DNA of 57,961 bases from Patescibacteria group bacterium (GTDB lineage: Bacteria > Patescibacteriota > Patescibacteriia > 2-12-FULL-60-25): positions 1 to 57,961 of the forward strand of contig JAGOTP010000005.1 in assembly GCA_018061755.1 (NCBI GenBank), in the 5' to 3' direction. Below are positions 1 through 7,147 of the stretch, piece by piece. Position numbers and translations under genes: made by a program. Position 1 is the stretch's first letter, and the number at the start of each line of letters is the position of its first letter. Below the pieces are notes generated by a model. The model was not told the DNA's origin and did no database searches. It saw only the letters and a program-made list of their open reading frames with translations.

Positions 1-2
1 GG

Positions 3-626
3 AATGAACAGGTCAAAAACTTGGTAATCGCTCTCGGCACGAACATCGGCGAAATGTTTGATCTCGCCAAGTTACGCTACGGCCATGTGGTCATCATGAC
101 CGACGCTGACGTCGACGGTGCTCACATTCGTACGCTTTTGTTGACCTTGTTCTATCGCTATTTCCCGGTGCTTATCACAAATGGCAATATCTACATCGCA
201 CAACCTCCACTTTTCCGTTTACAGCGCGGCAAAGATGTTCGTTACGCCTTTAGCGACGAAGAGCGTGACAAAAATATCGAAGATCTTTTGAAGAAAAAAG
301 AAGAACGTGCAGTCTCAAAGGGGAAGAAGAAAGAAGAGAAGACAGAAGAAGTTAGCGAAGTCTTGGCTCAAATCGATGAGGATGGAGAAGGGCTGATGAA
401 CGTCGGTGGAATCAATATCCAACGCTACAAAGGGTTGGGAGAAATGAATGCCGAACAATTGTGGGAAACAACCATGGATCCAGAACGCCGCCTGATGAAG
501 CGTGTCACGGTTGATGATGCCCAGAAAGCCGATGAAATGTTCGACATCTTGATGGGCAGCGATGTCGCTCCTCGCAAGCGCTTCATTCAAGCCAATGCCA
601 AGCACGTGAAAGACCTTGACTTTTAA
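3..626 (+). CDS. gyrB: DNA gyrase subunit B, C-terminal part (5' end outside window)
   Basis: ATPase/TOPRIM subunit of DNA gyrase, which introduces negative supercoils together with GyrA. The frame is open from the first bases, so the start lies upstream. The TOPRIM metal-binding motif [13 protein letters not shown] is visible near base 100, followed by a Glu/Lys-rich stretch (about bases 270-390) and the GyrB tail with [19 protein letters not shown] and a terminal basic segment. The tail favours GyrB over ParE. The charged stretch interrupts the usual TOPRIM-to-tail spacing and is probably a lineage-specific flexible insertion. The next gene starts 21 bases downstream on the same strand and may be cotranscribed. 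Confidence 0.95.
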   Translation, partial: NEQVKNLVIALGTNIGEMFDLAKLRYGHVVIMTDADVDGAHIRTLLLTLFYRYFPVLITNGNIYIAQPPLFRLQRGKDVRYAFSDEERDKNIEDLLKKKEERAVSKGKKKEEKTEEVSEVLAQIDEDGEGLMNVGGINIQRYKGLGEMNAEQLWETTMDPERRLMKRVTVDDAQKADEMFDILMGSDVAPRKRFIQANAKHVKDLDF

Positions 627-647
627 TCTTTTATTATTTCATCCCAT

Positions 648-1406
648 ATGACCTCTTGGGATAAGCTCCTTCGTACCTTGGGCTTCACGGAGAGTGAGTC
701 GAAGCTCTATCTTGTTTCTTTGGAAGCGGGGCCAGCGACTGTTCAAGACCTGGCTAAAAAAGCCAAGATCTCCCGTGTAACAGCCTATGCCGCCGCCGAT
801 GCGCTTATGCGGAATAGCCTCATGAGCACGATTCAGCAAGGCAAGAAACGCATGTTCTCGGCCGAGTCACCTGAACGTTTGATCGCCTTCGTGCACACGC
901 GCATGCAGCACATGCAGTCAACGTTGAAGGAGGTTGAGGAGTCGGTCGAAGAACTTCGTCTCTTGCAGCGTGGAGAAAAGCCAGTCGTAAAAATGTTCAA
1001 AGGCAAAGAGGGGATTCGTGCCTTGCAAAATGATGTCTTGCAAATGGCTCCAAAATCGTTGATTGAAATTGCCAACTCAGACGAGTTATTCCGACTTTAT
1101 CCAACTGAAGAGAACATCGATTTCTTTGATGCAATCGACAAGTCGCAGCCAGAGCGAAAAATTATTTTTTACAGCAAAGAAGGCAAGGGGATTCGTAAGG
1201 GCTTTCCTAACGAACACATTGCAGTTGTAAAGAGTCCAACCAATAAATTGTTCGCTGATATTATTGTCTACGACAACCGCGTTGCTATTTCAACCTTGCG
1301 TGGCGAGATCATCTATATCTTGATCGAAAGTCAGGACATCGCCGATGCCATGCGTTTGCTCTTCGATCACACCTGGAACGATGTCAAAGACGCACAGATC
1401 TGTTGA
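648..1406 (+). CDS. TrmB-family-like transcriptional regulator
   Basis: A 252-residue protein with an N-terminal winged-helix domain (about residues 5-80; the segment LGFTESESKLYLVSLEAGPA is typical of TrmB/MarR-like HTHs that sense helix pairing). It continues with a coiled-coil-like segment around residues 85-105 and a C-terminal domain starting near KMFKGKEGIRALQ, which resembles the PLD-like effector domain of TrmB proteins. Such regulators in archaea respond to sugars; in CPR bacteria the ligand is unknown. It follows gyrB by 21 bases, so it may be read from the gyrB promoter. The ATG sits in CATATG without a clear Shine-Dalgarno sequence. Confidence 0.8.
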   Translation: MTSWDKLLRTLGFTESESKLYLVSLEAGPATVQDLAKKAKISRVTAYAAADALMRNSLMSTIQQGKKRMFSAESPERLIAFVHTRMQHMQSTLKEVEESVEELRLLQRGEKPVVKMFKGKEGIRALQNDVLQMAPKSLIEIANSDELFRLYPTEENIDFFDAIDKSQPERKIIFYSKEGKGIRKGFPNEHIAVVKSPTNKLFADIIVYDNRVAISTLRGEIIYILIESQDIADAMRLLFDHTWNDVKDAQIC

Positions 1407-1412
1407 GGGTGT

Positions 1413-1439
1413 AAAAAGAAAATAGGTCTTAGATAAGAC
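1413..1439 (-). terminator. intrinsic terminator of the minus-strand GC-rich unit
   Basis: On the minus strand the arms GTCTT and AAGAC (1426-1439) form a small hairpin followed by CTATTTTCTTTTT, a U-tract. It lies just beyond the large GC-rich stem-loop at 1443-1493 and would end transcripts coming from the promoter at 1825-1853. It also lies 7 bases after the TrmB-like gene on the other strand. Confidence 0.6.
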
Positions 1440-1442
1440 GCT

Positions 1443-1493
1443 GCCCCGGTCTGAGTCAGTTCGCGCAGATGCGCAACCGATCTCAGCCGGGGC
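1443..1493 (-). other. two-tier GC-rich stem-loop at the 3' end of a GC-rich unit
   Basis: GCCCCGG (1443-1449) pairs with CCGGGGC (1487-1493); inside this CTGAG pairs with CTCAG, and the core has GCGC arms around a 4-base loop flanked by GTT and AAC. The same two-tier plan appears at 2735-2777, 11105-11153, 12073-12102, 19043-19088 and 56479-56515, always at the end of a GC-rich or stable-RNA unit. Probably a transcript-end structure. Confidence 0.65.
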
Positions 1494-1539
1494 TTGTGTC
1501 TCCATCGTATCTTCAGTTGAGGGTGGGGCGAGCGGGTCG

Positions 1540-1659
1540 TTATGCCGGCCCGTCGCCCCCTTGAGCGTGCAGGTTGTCGCAGTCGTACGGGTGGTCAGAC
1601 CGCCCGCCGCGTCCGCCGATGGAGACAGGGGAAGAATTGAGGTTCGAATGTACCAGCAT
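1540..1659 (-). CDS. putative 39-residue small protein in a GC-rich unit
   Basis: A short open frame missed by length cut-offs. On the minus strand AGGAGGG (1668-1674) lies 8 bases before an ATG at 1659, one of the best Shine-Dalgarno arrangements in the window. The product begins MLVHSNLNSSPVSIGG and is Gly/Asp/Asn-rich with no membrane segment. It has no recognisable family. The frame lies inside a unit with its own promoter (1825-1853) and terminator (1413-1439), with a leader of about 160 bases and about 100 bases between stop and terminal stem-loop. Alternative: the whole unit is a structured RNA and the ribosome-binding site is chance. Confidence 0.35.
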   Translation of the reverse strand: MLVHSNLNSSPVSIGGRGGRSDHPYDCDNLHAQGGDGPA

Positions 1660-1824
1660 GGTGGGTGCCCTCCTGGGGCGAGATGAAAGAGCCGGCAGAA
1701 CCGAGCTCTGTGCCCGACCGTGAAGTCGGACGGTGTTGTTGCAGCTCCCTCCAACGTCTAACCAGGTGACGGATGTTTGAAAACGACGATGTAGTTCGTC
1801 GACCCGGTCGTTAGAGAGCCTGTT

Positions 1825-1853
1825 AAAATAGCAGAAATAAGAGAAAATGTCAA
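1825..1853 (-). promoter_or_regulatory. sigma-70-type promoter, minus strand
   Basis: TTGACA (1848-1853) and TATTTT (1825-1830) on the minus strand, spaced 17 bases, in an AT-rich spacer. Directs transcription toward the GC-rich unit at 1413-1818. It is divergent from the promoter at 2012-2039, and both share the extended CTTGACA form. Confidence 0.7.
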
Positions 1854-2011
1854 GTAAAATGGGTTTTTGCCTATATTTAAATACAAGAAATGGAGGTTTT
1901 TCTTAGGTTGGATTCTGATCGGAACGTTTAAAAACGAGCCCAGTGCTAACAAAACGGGGTATTTTATCTATTTTTAGCCAAAATACCCACATATTAAATG
2001 GACGAGAAAAC

Positions 2012-2039
2012 TTGACAAAACGTGAAAATCTGCTATTCT
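2012..2039 (+). promoter_or_regulatory. sigma-70-type promoter for the GC-rich membrane-protein gene
   Basis: TTGACA (2012-2017), a 16-base spacer and TATTCT (2034-2039). The predicted start near 2046 leaves a leader of about 85 bases before the ATG at 2131. The -35 box is part of CTTGACA, as in the other GC-rich units. Confidence 0.7.
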
Positions 2040-2130
2040 GCGATGTCCTTTTTCAATCATGTTCATGGAGGCCGACTCAACACGGTGAATAGCAATCCTG
2101 CTCCACCCCTCGCCGTGTCCTGAGGTCTCC

Positions 2131-2712
2131 ATGACGATCGCATGGTTCACGAAGCGCCCGGTTTCGGGTTTCAAGCTCGCACCGCCTGCGCCCGCACCGG
2201 TCGGTGAGCGTTGGGCGCTGCGCATCCTGCTGGTCCTGCCCTTCTTCCTCGGACCTGGGGTCGTGCCCTGGGTCGTCAATCACTTCGCCAACATGTTCGG
2301 CTTCGTGGGCCCTCTTGAGACTAGCGAGTTCAGCCAGGCAATGTTTTACGGCTGGCTCGTGTGTATGATCGGTCTCCTGGTCTTTCCGTACATCGCCGCC
2401 CACTGCTCCCCCTCGACGACTGACCCCGAGAAGGGTGTGTGGTGGTTCGAGCACGTCACCTTGCACTGGCTCTATCTGCCTATCGTGGGTTGGGTGGTCT
2501 GGTGCCTGTTGTGGCCGTTCGTGGCCAACCTGTTCGACAGGTTCGTGCTCGGCCCGTCCGAGACGCTCCGGTGGATCGCGGGCCACGTGATCTCCACCTT
2601 CTGGCGTGTGATGCGGTTCTTCTACCTGATCGGCACACGCTACATTTCGCCCTGGCTCGACTACGCGGGCCACTACCTCACGGTCGCCTGGCGGCGCATC
2701 TGGGGCAGCTGA
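2131..2712 (+). CDS. GC-rich membrane protein of unknown function
   Basis: A 193-residue hydrophobic protein rich in Trp, Phe and Pro. Likely membrane segments lie at about residues 28-50, 70-92 and 110-137, and an aromatic, possibly amphipathic or membrane-embedded stretch runs from 145 to the end. A Pro-rich cytosolic start (residues 12-25) precedes the first helix. I recognise no family. Codons end overwhelmingly in G or C, unlike neighbouring genes, suggesting transfer or unusual selection. It has its own promoter (2012-2039) and ends with the strong stem-loop at 2735-2777, so it is a one-gene unit. GAGG at 2123-2126 is a weak ribosome-binding site. The long antisense frame over it is a shadow with an Arg/Glu/His-rich nonsense composition. 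Confidence 0.7.
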   Translation: MTIAWFTKRPVSGFKLAPPAPAPVGERWALRILLVLPFFLGPGVVPWVVNHFANMFGFVGPLETSEFSQAMFYGWLVCMIGLLVFPYIAAHCSPSTTDPEKGVWWFEHVTLHWLYLPIVGWVVWCLLWPFVANLFDRFVLGPSETLRWIAGHVISTFWRVMRFFYLIGTRYISPWLDYAGHYLTVAWRRIWGS

Positions 2713-2734
2713 TCCAAGCGTCTCCGCCAACCGT

Positions 2735-2777
2735 CACGCCCGGGGCTGTGCTTCTCGCACAGATCTCCCCGGGCGTG
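2735..2777 (+). terminator. two-tier GC-rich stem-loop after the membrane-protein gene
   Basis: CACGCCCGGGG (2735-2745) pairs perfectly with CCCCGGGCGTG (2767-2777); the inner hairpin is CTGTGC-TTCTC-GCACAG. No U-tract follows immediately, so it may need a factor, or act with the T-tailed hairpin at 2842-2881 further on. Confidence 0.6.
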
Positions 2778-2841
2778 TCACGGAACCTTTCACATTAAGA
2801 CATTGTTTTCTTCTGATCAGTCGCTGGTCTTCAGAAAACGA

Positions 2842-2881
2842 AAAAGAACCACTTAAGTCTTGCCCCTTAGGTGGTTCTTTT
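2842..2881 (+). terminator. intrinsic terminator
   Basis: AAAAGAACCAC is complementary to GTGGTTCTTTT with a 17-19 base interior that also partly pairs (CTTAAG with CTTAG). A run of T ends the element. It closes plus-strand transcription from the GC-rich unit and stops only 15 bases before the ATG of the next gene. Confidence 0.75.
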
Positions 2882-2896
2882 GTATTCTTGAGAGGT

Positions 2897-3232
2897 ATGT
2901 CAATCCAGCCCTCACGCATTTTAACCCAATGTCCACTTTGCCAATCGGCGTATGATGAGGCTGGCATTCGGCTGGTAGAGGAACAGGGTGCGACTCGACT
3001 CTTCCATTGCAGCTGTCAAAAGTGTGGTAGAGCCATGCTCGCGGTCGTGCTCGAAGCGTCTGGGGTGGTGAGCTCGGTCGGAGTTGTGACAGACCTTGAA
3101 GCGGTGGATGCCAAGCGTTTTCATGATGCTGCGCCTATCTCGGTCGATGAGTGTTTGCGCTTCCATGTCCAGTTGGAGGAAGACAGCCGAGCGCTGTGCC
3201 ATGCTCTGTTCAATCCTTCCAAAGCTGGTTAA
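2897..3232 (+). CDS. zinc-ribbon protein, unknown function
   Basis: A 111-residue protein starting MSIQPSRILTQ. Two Cys pairs, CPLC near residue 12 and CSCQKC near residue 39, form a probable zinc ribbon; the rest is a small mixed domain ending in HALFNPSKAG. The chosen ATG at 2897 is three codons downstream of a possible TTG; AGAGG lies too close to it to act as a normal Shine-Dalgarno, so initiation is likely near-leaderless. Small proteins of this kind are common hypothetical genes in CPR genomes. No role can be given; nucleic-acid or protein binding is the usual use of such ribbons. Confidence 0.65.
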   Translation: MSIQPSRILTQCPLCQSAYDEAGIRLVEEQGATRLFHCSCQKCGRAMLAVVLEASGVVSSVGVVTDLEAVDAKRFHDAAPISVDECLRFHVQLEEDSRALCHALFNPSKAG

Positions 3233-3271
3233 AAGACAGACTTTTCGCTCAAAACAGGCAAAATTCCCACG

Positions 3272-3300
3272 AATCCCGTCCCTTGACGGGATTTCGATTT
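3272..3300 (+). terminator. terminator after the zinc-ribbon gene, overlapping the rplY promoter
   Basis: AATCCCGTC (3272-3280) pairs with GACGGGATT (3285-3293) and is followed by TCGATTTT. The 3' arm contains the -35 box TTGACG of the next promoter, so one 40-base stretch ends one unit and starts the next. Confidence 0.7.
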
Positions 3301-3311
3301 TCCCGTATCGT
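3283..3311 (+). promoter_or_regulatory. promoter of rplY
   Basis: TTGACG (3283-3288), 17-base spacer, TATCGT (3306-3311). The start of transcription near 3318 leaves only about 15 untranslated bases before the ATG at 3333. Confidence 0.6.
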
Positions 3312-3332
3312 TAAGCCACTTTTTTGAAGTCT

Positions 3333-4010
3333 ATGAAATACGCGATCACCGCACAAACACGTCAGAGCGTCGGCAAGCGAGCCAAGGACGAATTGAAGAA
3401 GATGCGCATTCCAGCTGCCATGTACGGCAAGGGTGTCGCTTCTCAGACTTTGTCTTTGCCTAAGTCAGAGTTCGTGAAGTTGTATGCAGCCGCTGGTTTT
3501 TCTAGCTTGATCGACATCACGGTTGAAGGTCAGTCTTCCGTTAAAGCCGTTATCAAGGAGGTTCAGCTGCACCCTTTGACCAACGAAATCAACCACATCG
3601 ATTTTCACCAGGTTCGTATGGATGAAAAGATGACGGTTCGTATCCCACTCGTCTTCAAAGGCGAATCAATTGCTGTGAAGGGCCTGGGCGGAACATTGGT
3701 GAAATCCATGGACGAAATTGAAATTACTTGTTTGCCAGCTGATCTTCCGCACGAAATTGAGATCGATTTGTCTTCTCTCGCTACCTTCGAAGATTCGATC
3801 ACGGTTGGTTCCATTAAATTGCCTTCCTCGGTTGAAATCTTGTCCGAAGCAACGGCTACGATCGCGACAGTCGCTCGTCCGCTCACGGAGGATGAATTGA
3901 AGAAGATGGAAGAATCATCGACGGCTGACTTGTCCACCATCAAGACGGAATCTGATATCAAGAAAGAAGAAGCTGCTAAGAAAGAGGCTGAAGCAAAAGC
4001 GGCAGAATAG
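3333..4010 (+). CDS. rplY: 50S ribosomal protein bL25, long (CTC/Ctc-like) form
   Basis: The 5S rRNA-binding protein of the large subunit. The N-terminal domain begins MKYAITAQTRQSVGKRAKDE and contains the family signature IPAAMYGKG and HPLTNEINHIDFHQV; a C-terminal beta domain follows (about residues 95-185, with RIPLVFKGES and LPADLPHEIEIDLSSL). The last 35 residues are a Lys/Glu/Ala tail as in many bL25 proteins of this type. At 225 residues it matches the long Ctc class, not the short E. coli form. The ATG at 3333 is preferred over the TTG at 3324 because it aligns with the family start and lies right after the promoter. Confidence 0.93.
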   Translation: MKYAITAQTRQSVGKRAKDELKKMRIPAAMYGKGVASQTLSLPKSEFVKLYAAAGFSSLIDITVEGQSSVKAVIKEVQLHPLTNEINHIDFHQVRMDEKMTVRIPLVFKGESIAVKGLGGTLVKSMDEIEITCLPADLPHEIEIDLSSLATFEDSITVGSIKLPSSVEILSEATATIATVARPLTEDELKKMEESSTADLSTIKTESDIKKEEAAKKEAEAKAAE

Positions 4011-4052
4011 TCGTATACCGTGGGACATAAGTGACATGGTATACTCGGGGGC

Positions 4053-5186
4053 ATGCAACGCATGCCCCTTTCCTATTCCAGCAAACAACCCCAGATTGGT
4101 GCCAAAAAGCGCTCCCAACGATTGATTATCGTGGGAGCGTGTGTGTTGGTAGCCGTGTCTGCTGGATTGCTATATACGATTCTGACCGGTGCGACTCGTC
4201 GAGACACGGTTGATCCATTTGTACCGACGACCACACCAACGACCAGCTCAACCTCTCTTGCTGTACGCCATTTGGATGGGGTTCTGGTTAAACCCGGTGA
4301 GGAAGGGAGGCGGCCAATCAGTGTCATGATCGATAATCAGGGCGCCGCTTTACCTTGGTCTGGCCTTGATCAGGCTTCACTTGTTATCGAGTCTCCCGTC
4401 GAGGGCGGAATTACGCGCTTGATGGCGTTCTTCGATCCGCTTGAGGCCAGCTCAACCAAAATCGGTCCGGTGCGCAGTGCCCGTCCTTATTTCGTTGAGT
4501 GGGCCAAGGCTTGGCAAGCGGGTTACACGCATGTGGGTGGCAGTCCTGAAGCCTTGCAAAAGATCAAAGGTCTTGGCAGCTCCTTTTCAAATATTGATGA
4601 AATGGCCAATAGTGCTACGTTCTTCCGAGATTCGGCCAAGTCCGCTCCGCATAACGTTTTCTCTACTTTGGATTCGTTAAGACAAACGATGGAACGTCGT
4701 TATGGGACGAGTACAGCCACCTTTGCGAGCTGGCGTTTTGAGCCATTAGCTACTTCGAGTAACGCAGTCGTGTCTGCACCTTCTATTCGAATTCCTTACG
4801 GTGGTTCTTATTCGGTGACTTGGCGTTTTGATCCTCAACTAGGTCAGTATCGTCGGTTGAAGGGAACGACCTCACAAACGACACGTGAAGGCCAAGAACT
4901 GCTGGCTTCGAATGTGGCGGTGATCAAGACTGACGCGCGGGTTCTGGATGACAAAGGCCGATTGTCTCTACGAACAGTCGGCGGAGGGGATGCGGTCCTC
5001 TATCGAGCGGGAAAGAAATATATTGCCCGCTGGAGTCGTTCTCAGGATGAAATCATTCGTTTCGAAGGAGCGGATGGATCGGAGTATCCTTTAACTGTTG
5101 GTCCTACCTGGATTGAGGTCACGACGGATGATCGAGTGTTTGCTGGCTTAACCCAAAGCACTACGGCAACCTCAACTACGCGTTAA
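4053..5186 (+). CDS. DUF3048-domain secreted/membrane-anchored protein (YerB-like)
   Basis: A 377-residue protein with a basic N-terminus, one membrane anchor (about residues 25-45, LIIVGACVLVAVSAGLLYTI) and a Thr/Ser-rich linker before the DUF3048 region. Landmarks of that family are RRPISVMIDNQ, GITRLMAFFD, KIGPVRSARPYFVEWA and the HVGGSPEA segment, followed by the C-terminal half with TWRFDPQLGQYRR. YerB-type proteins are extracytoplasmic with no established reaction. A CATGCAACGCATGCCC start gives two candidate ATGs; the first is used. The gene overlaps prmC tail-to-tail by four bases. Confidence 0.85.
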   Translation: MQRMPLSYSSKQPQIGAKKRSQRLIIVGACVLVAVSAGLLYTILTGATRRDTVDPFVPTTTPTTSSTSLAVRHLDGVLVKPGEEGRRPISVMIDNQGAALPWSGLDQASLVIESPVEGGITRLMAFFDPLEASSTKIGPVRSARPYFVEWAKAWQAGYTHVGGSPEALQKIKGLGSSFSNIDEMANSATFFRDSAKSAPHNVFSTLDSLRQTMERRYGTSTATFASWRFEPLATSSNAVVSAPSIRIPYGGSYSVTWRFDPQLGQYRRLKGTTSQTTREGQELLASNVAVIKTDARVLDDKGRLSLRTVGGGDAVLYRAGKKYIARWSRSQDEIIRFEGADGSEYPLTVGPTWIEVTTDDRVFAGLTQSTTATSTTR

Positions 5187-6070
5187 GAAGGGAAGGTGAT
5201 TTGCGTAAAACGCTGAGCATTATTTTGGTCGAGTTCTGAAGAAACGGTTGCGTTTGGGAATAACTTTTCTGCGAATGCCAATAAGCGTTTTGCTTGTCGT
5301 GGATCATGTTCAAGTAAGATCACGTCACCCGTTCGAGCTTGAATGAGCAGTTGTAGTTGGTTGAGTAGCTGCTTAATGAGGGCGAGACCGGCTTCTTCGG
5401 CGAACAGAGCTTGGGCTGGCTCGTGGTCTACGACCTGCCGTTGTAATTTTGTTCGATCGCTTTGTGGAAGATAAGGGAGATTGGCAACGATCAGCCAGCG
5501 TTTGTCTGTTTGTTGCTTGAGCCAGCGCTTGATGGCTGGGCTGAGCAATGAACCGCTTACTAAATCCACGTTTTTAAGCGCGAGTCTTTTTTTGTTTTTG
5601 AGAGCGACTTGGAGCGCGGATCTTGAACGATCGCTCGCGAGCACTCTAGCCTGAGACGCCGCATATCCGATCGACAAAGCTAAACAGCCGCTGCCTGTTC
5701 CTACGTCCCACACAGCCCAGCCCTGTCCGTTGCCAACGGCTTTGTGAGCAGTTGCGACCAGCCATTCGCTCTCAGGGCGTGGAATCAGTACGCGCTTATC
5801 AACGAAGAATAAGTGCCCACAAAAAGGCGTTTGTTCGAGTAGGTAGGCAAGCGGTTCGTAGCTGGCTCGACGTTTTGCTAACGCCAAAACTTTTTTTGTT
5901 TGACTTGCCGTCACGCTTTGACTTGGGTGCAAAGCGATCCAGGTACGATCTTGTTGGAAGACATGGCTAACCAAAAGCTCTGCCTCAAACCAGCGCTGAT
6001 CAAGCGGGAGAATGATTGCTGCTAATAAGTCACTAGTAGCTAGGATTAGAGAGCGCATGGTTTGGGGCAT
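5183..6070 (-). CDS. prmC: Release factor glutamine methyltransferase PrmC (HemK)
   Basis: Methylates the Gln of the GGQ motif in peptide-chain release factors using S-adenosylmethionine. The N-terminal helical domain is followed by the substrate-site approach YLLEQTPFCGHLFFVDKRVL and IPRPESEW, then SAM motif VGTGSGCLALSIG near residues 140-152. The catalytic NPPY tetrapeptide of the family is NLPY here (ANLPYLPQ), followed by DHEPAQALFAEEAGL. Length 295 residues is normal. A second in-frame ATG lies four codons inside. The tRNA-Val gene lies 82 bases upstream on the opposite strand. Confidence 0.88.
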   Translation of the reverse strand: MPQTMRSLILATSDLLAAIILPLDQRWFEAELLVSHVFQQDRTWIALHPSQSVTASQTKKVLALAKRRASYEPLAYLLEQTPFCGHLFFVDKRVLIPRPESEWLVATAHKAVGNGQGWAVWDVGTGSGCLALSIGYAASQARVLASDRSRSALQVALKNKKRLALKNVDLVSGSLLSPAIKRWLKQQTDKRWLIVANLPYLPQSDRTKLQRQVVDHEPAQALFAEEAGLALIKQLLNQLQLLIQARTGDVILLEHDPRQAKRLLAFAEKLFPNATVSSELDQNNAQRFTQITFPS

Positions 6071-6151
6071 AGGCTGTGTACTGGGCCTAGTGTACGGAAT
6101 GAGGGCCTATCTTGTCACCCAAAGGCGAATTCGCTATGCTCCCTGCGCGTT

Positions 6152-6229
6152 TGGACGTTTAGCTCAGCTGGTTAGAGCGCACGATTCACATTCGTGAGGT
6201 CGCTAGTTCGATCCTAGCAACGTCCACCA
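6152..6229 (+). tRNA. tRNA-Val (CAC)
   Basis: Standard cloverleaf: acceptor GGACGTT with AACGTCC, D-arm GCTC/GAGC, anticodon stem CACGA/TCGTG with loop TTCACAT (anticodon CAC), T-arm GCTAG-TTCGATC-CTAGC, discriminator A and an encoded CCA end. Confidence 0.93.
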
Positions 6230-6263
6230 CGACACAACTTACTGGCATTTTGCCAACGAGTGC

Positions 6264-6288
6264 ATGGGCAGCCTGAACGGCTGCCCAT
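6264..6288 (+). terminator. hairpin downstream of tRNA-Val
   Basis: ATGGGCAGCC and GGCTGCCCAT form a perfect 10-bp stem with a 5-base loop, preceded by a smaller TGGCA hairpin at 6243-6255. Followed by TTGTCGTTCT, so a weak U-tract. Likely the 3' boundary of the tRNA transcript. The rest of 6290-6443 is AT-rich spacer without visible genes. Confidence 0.6.
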
Positions 6289-6443
6289 TGTCGTTCTAGA
6301 ACGCCACCCATCAAGTTTTTGGGGATCTTCAACAGCAATCAATAGTAGATTGTCTATCTGGCAATCTCAATTGTGTATGAAAAAGCTAGGATCTTGTAGG
6401 TACATGCAGTAGGATATAGCTATTATTTATAGCCACTGTCTAC

Positions 6444-6908
6444 ATGATAAATATTCATGGTGAGTTTAAATGGATATTATTCGTCCCATTTGTTTTTTTC
6501 TCGATACTGATGGCGTGGCACACGGGACGGACGCTCCAGGCGATTTTTTTGTTTGAGAAAACACAGGGTACCATCACGGCAGAAGAGCATGGTAATGATT
6601 TCAACAGAGAGATAGGACGTTTACAATTACAGCCTTCATCATCGATCGGCGTTTACAAGCATTTTGCATCATTTCAAGCCCCGGATGGGGCGACGTATCA
6701 GGCAAAAACAAAGGTAGGTTCAAAGCCATCCCCCTTCCGTGTTGGTGACCCGGTAACGATTTATTTTAACCCAAAAAACCCAGCCGATGCTCGCTTTGGT
6801 ACGTTCGTAGATCTCTGGTTTGGACCGCTTGCAATTGGGTTTTTTTGGTTTATTTTTTTCATCTTGTGGTTCGGAGCTTGGGTTGGAGATCCGGTGAAGA
6901 GATTGTAA
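6444..6908 (+). CDS. DUF3592-like membrane protein
   Basis: A 154-residue protein with an N-terminal membrane helix (about 9-28), a soluble domain and a C-terminal helix (about 124-145). The core, with GTITAEEHG early and YQAKTKVGSKPSPFRVGDPV then VTIYFNPKNPADARF, matches the layout of DUF3592 proteins: two helices flanking a beta domain that ends in a VxVxYxPxNPxxA-like strand. Function unknown. Base composition is more AT-rich than nearby genes, so it may be a recent arrival. Flanked by spacers of about 200 bases on each side, it is a one-gene unit. Confidence 0.7.
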   Translation: MINIHGEFKWILFVPFVFFSILMAWHTGRTLQAIFLFEKTQGTITAEEHGNDFNREIGRLQLQPSSSIGVYKHFASFQAPDGATYQAKTKVGSKPSPFRVGDPVTIYFNPKNPADARFGTFVDLWFGPLAIGFFWFIFFILWFGAWVGDPVKRL

Positions 6909-7108
6909 TAACGTACGCTGGCTTAAATCCCCACCCTTTCGCGTTATCTTGTTTGTTCCTTAGTGGATAGTTCGCCTAAAGCAGTGTATTTTGTTATAAA
7001 AAATGGCTTAATGGAGCCAAATAACGTATAACGGATTTTTCAGCGACTTAGACGTATAGTATCAGGTTTATAATATAATGTCAATAGCTGCCTACCTAGT
7101 GAGCGGAA

Positions 7109-7137
7109 TTGAGGGAAAGTCGCTTTTTTGGTATAGT
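7109..7137 (+). promoter_or_regulatory. promoter of the small two-helix membrane gene
   Basis: TTGAGG (7109-7114), 17-base spacer, TATAGT (7132-7137). Transcription would begin near 7144, four bases before the ATG at 7148, implying a leaderless mRNA. This also shows that an upstream in-frame TTG at 7109 is the -35 box and not a start codon. Confidence 0.65.
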
Positions 7138-7147
7138 CTGTCTAGAT

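Larger units (their letters stand above)
1413..1818 (-). ncRNA. GC-rich transcription unit, possible structured RNA or small-protein mRNA
   Basis: The stretch 1440-1760 is sharply GC-rich (the 60 bases from 1501 are 40 G+C by hand count) while 1861-1920 has only 20. Complementary segments are frequent: TGTCTCCATCG near 1497 with CGATGGAGACA near 1616, and GGGGCGAGCGGG near 1525 with CCCGTCGCCCC near 1549. The minus strand has a promoter upstream and a terminator downstream, so this is a discrete transcript of about 0.4 kb. It contains the putative 39-residue ORF. Whether the RNA or the peptide is the product cannot be told here. Confidence 0.45.

Noticed and set aside
1290-1754. Minus-strand frame of 154 codons through the GC-rich unit and into the TrmB-like gene
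   Set aside because: It needs a TTG start, runs through the terminal stem-loop and 100 bases of a real gene, and shows no domain-like sequence.
2077-2730. Long minus-strand frame (217 codons) opposite the GC-rich membrane-protein gene
   Set aside because: Its Arg/Glu/His/Pro composition is typical of an antisense shadow of a GC-rich gene; the plus strand has the promoter, hydrophobic segments and terminator.
6012-6197. Plus-strand frame covering the prmC start and the tRNA-Val gene
   Set aside because: It translates through a clear tRNA cloverleaf and the 5' end of prmC.
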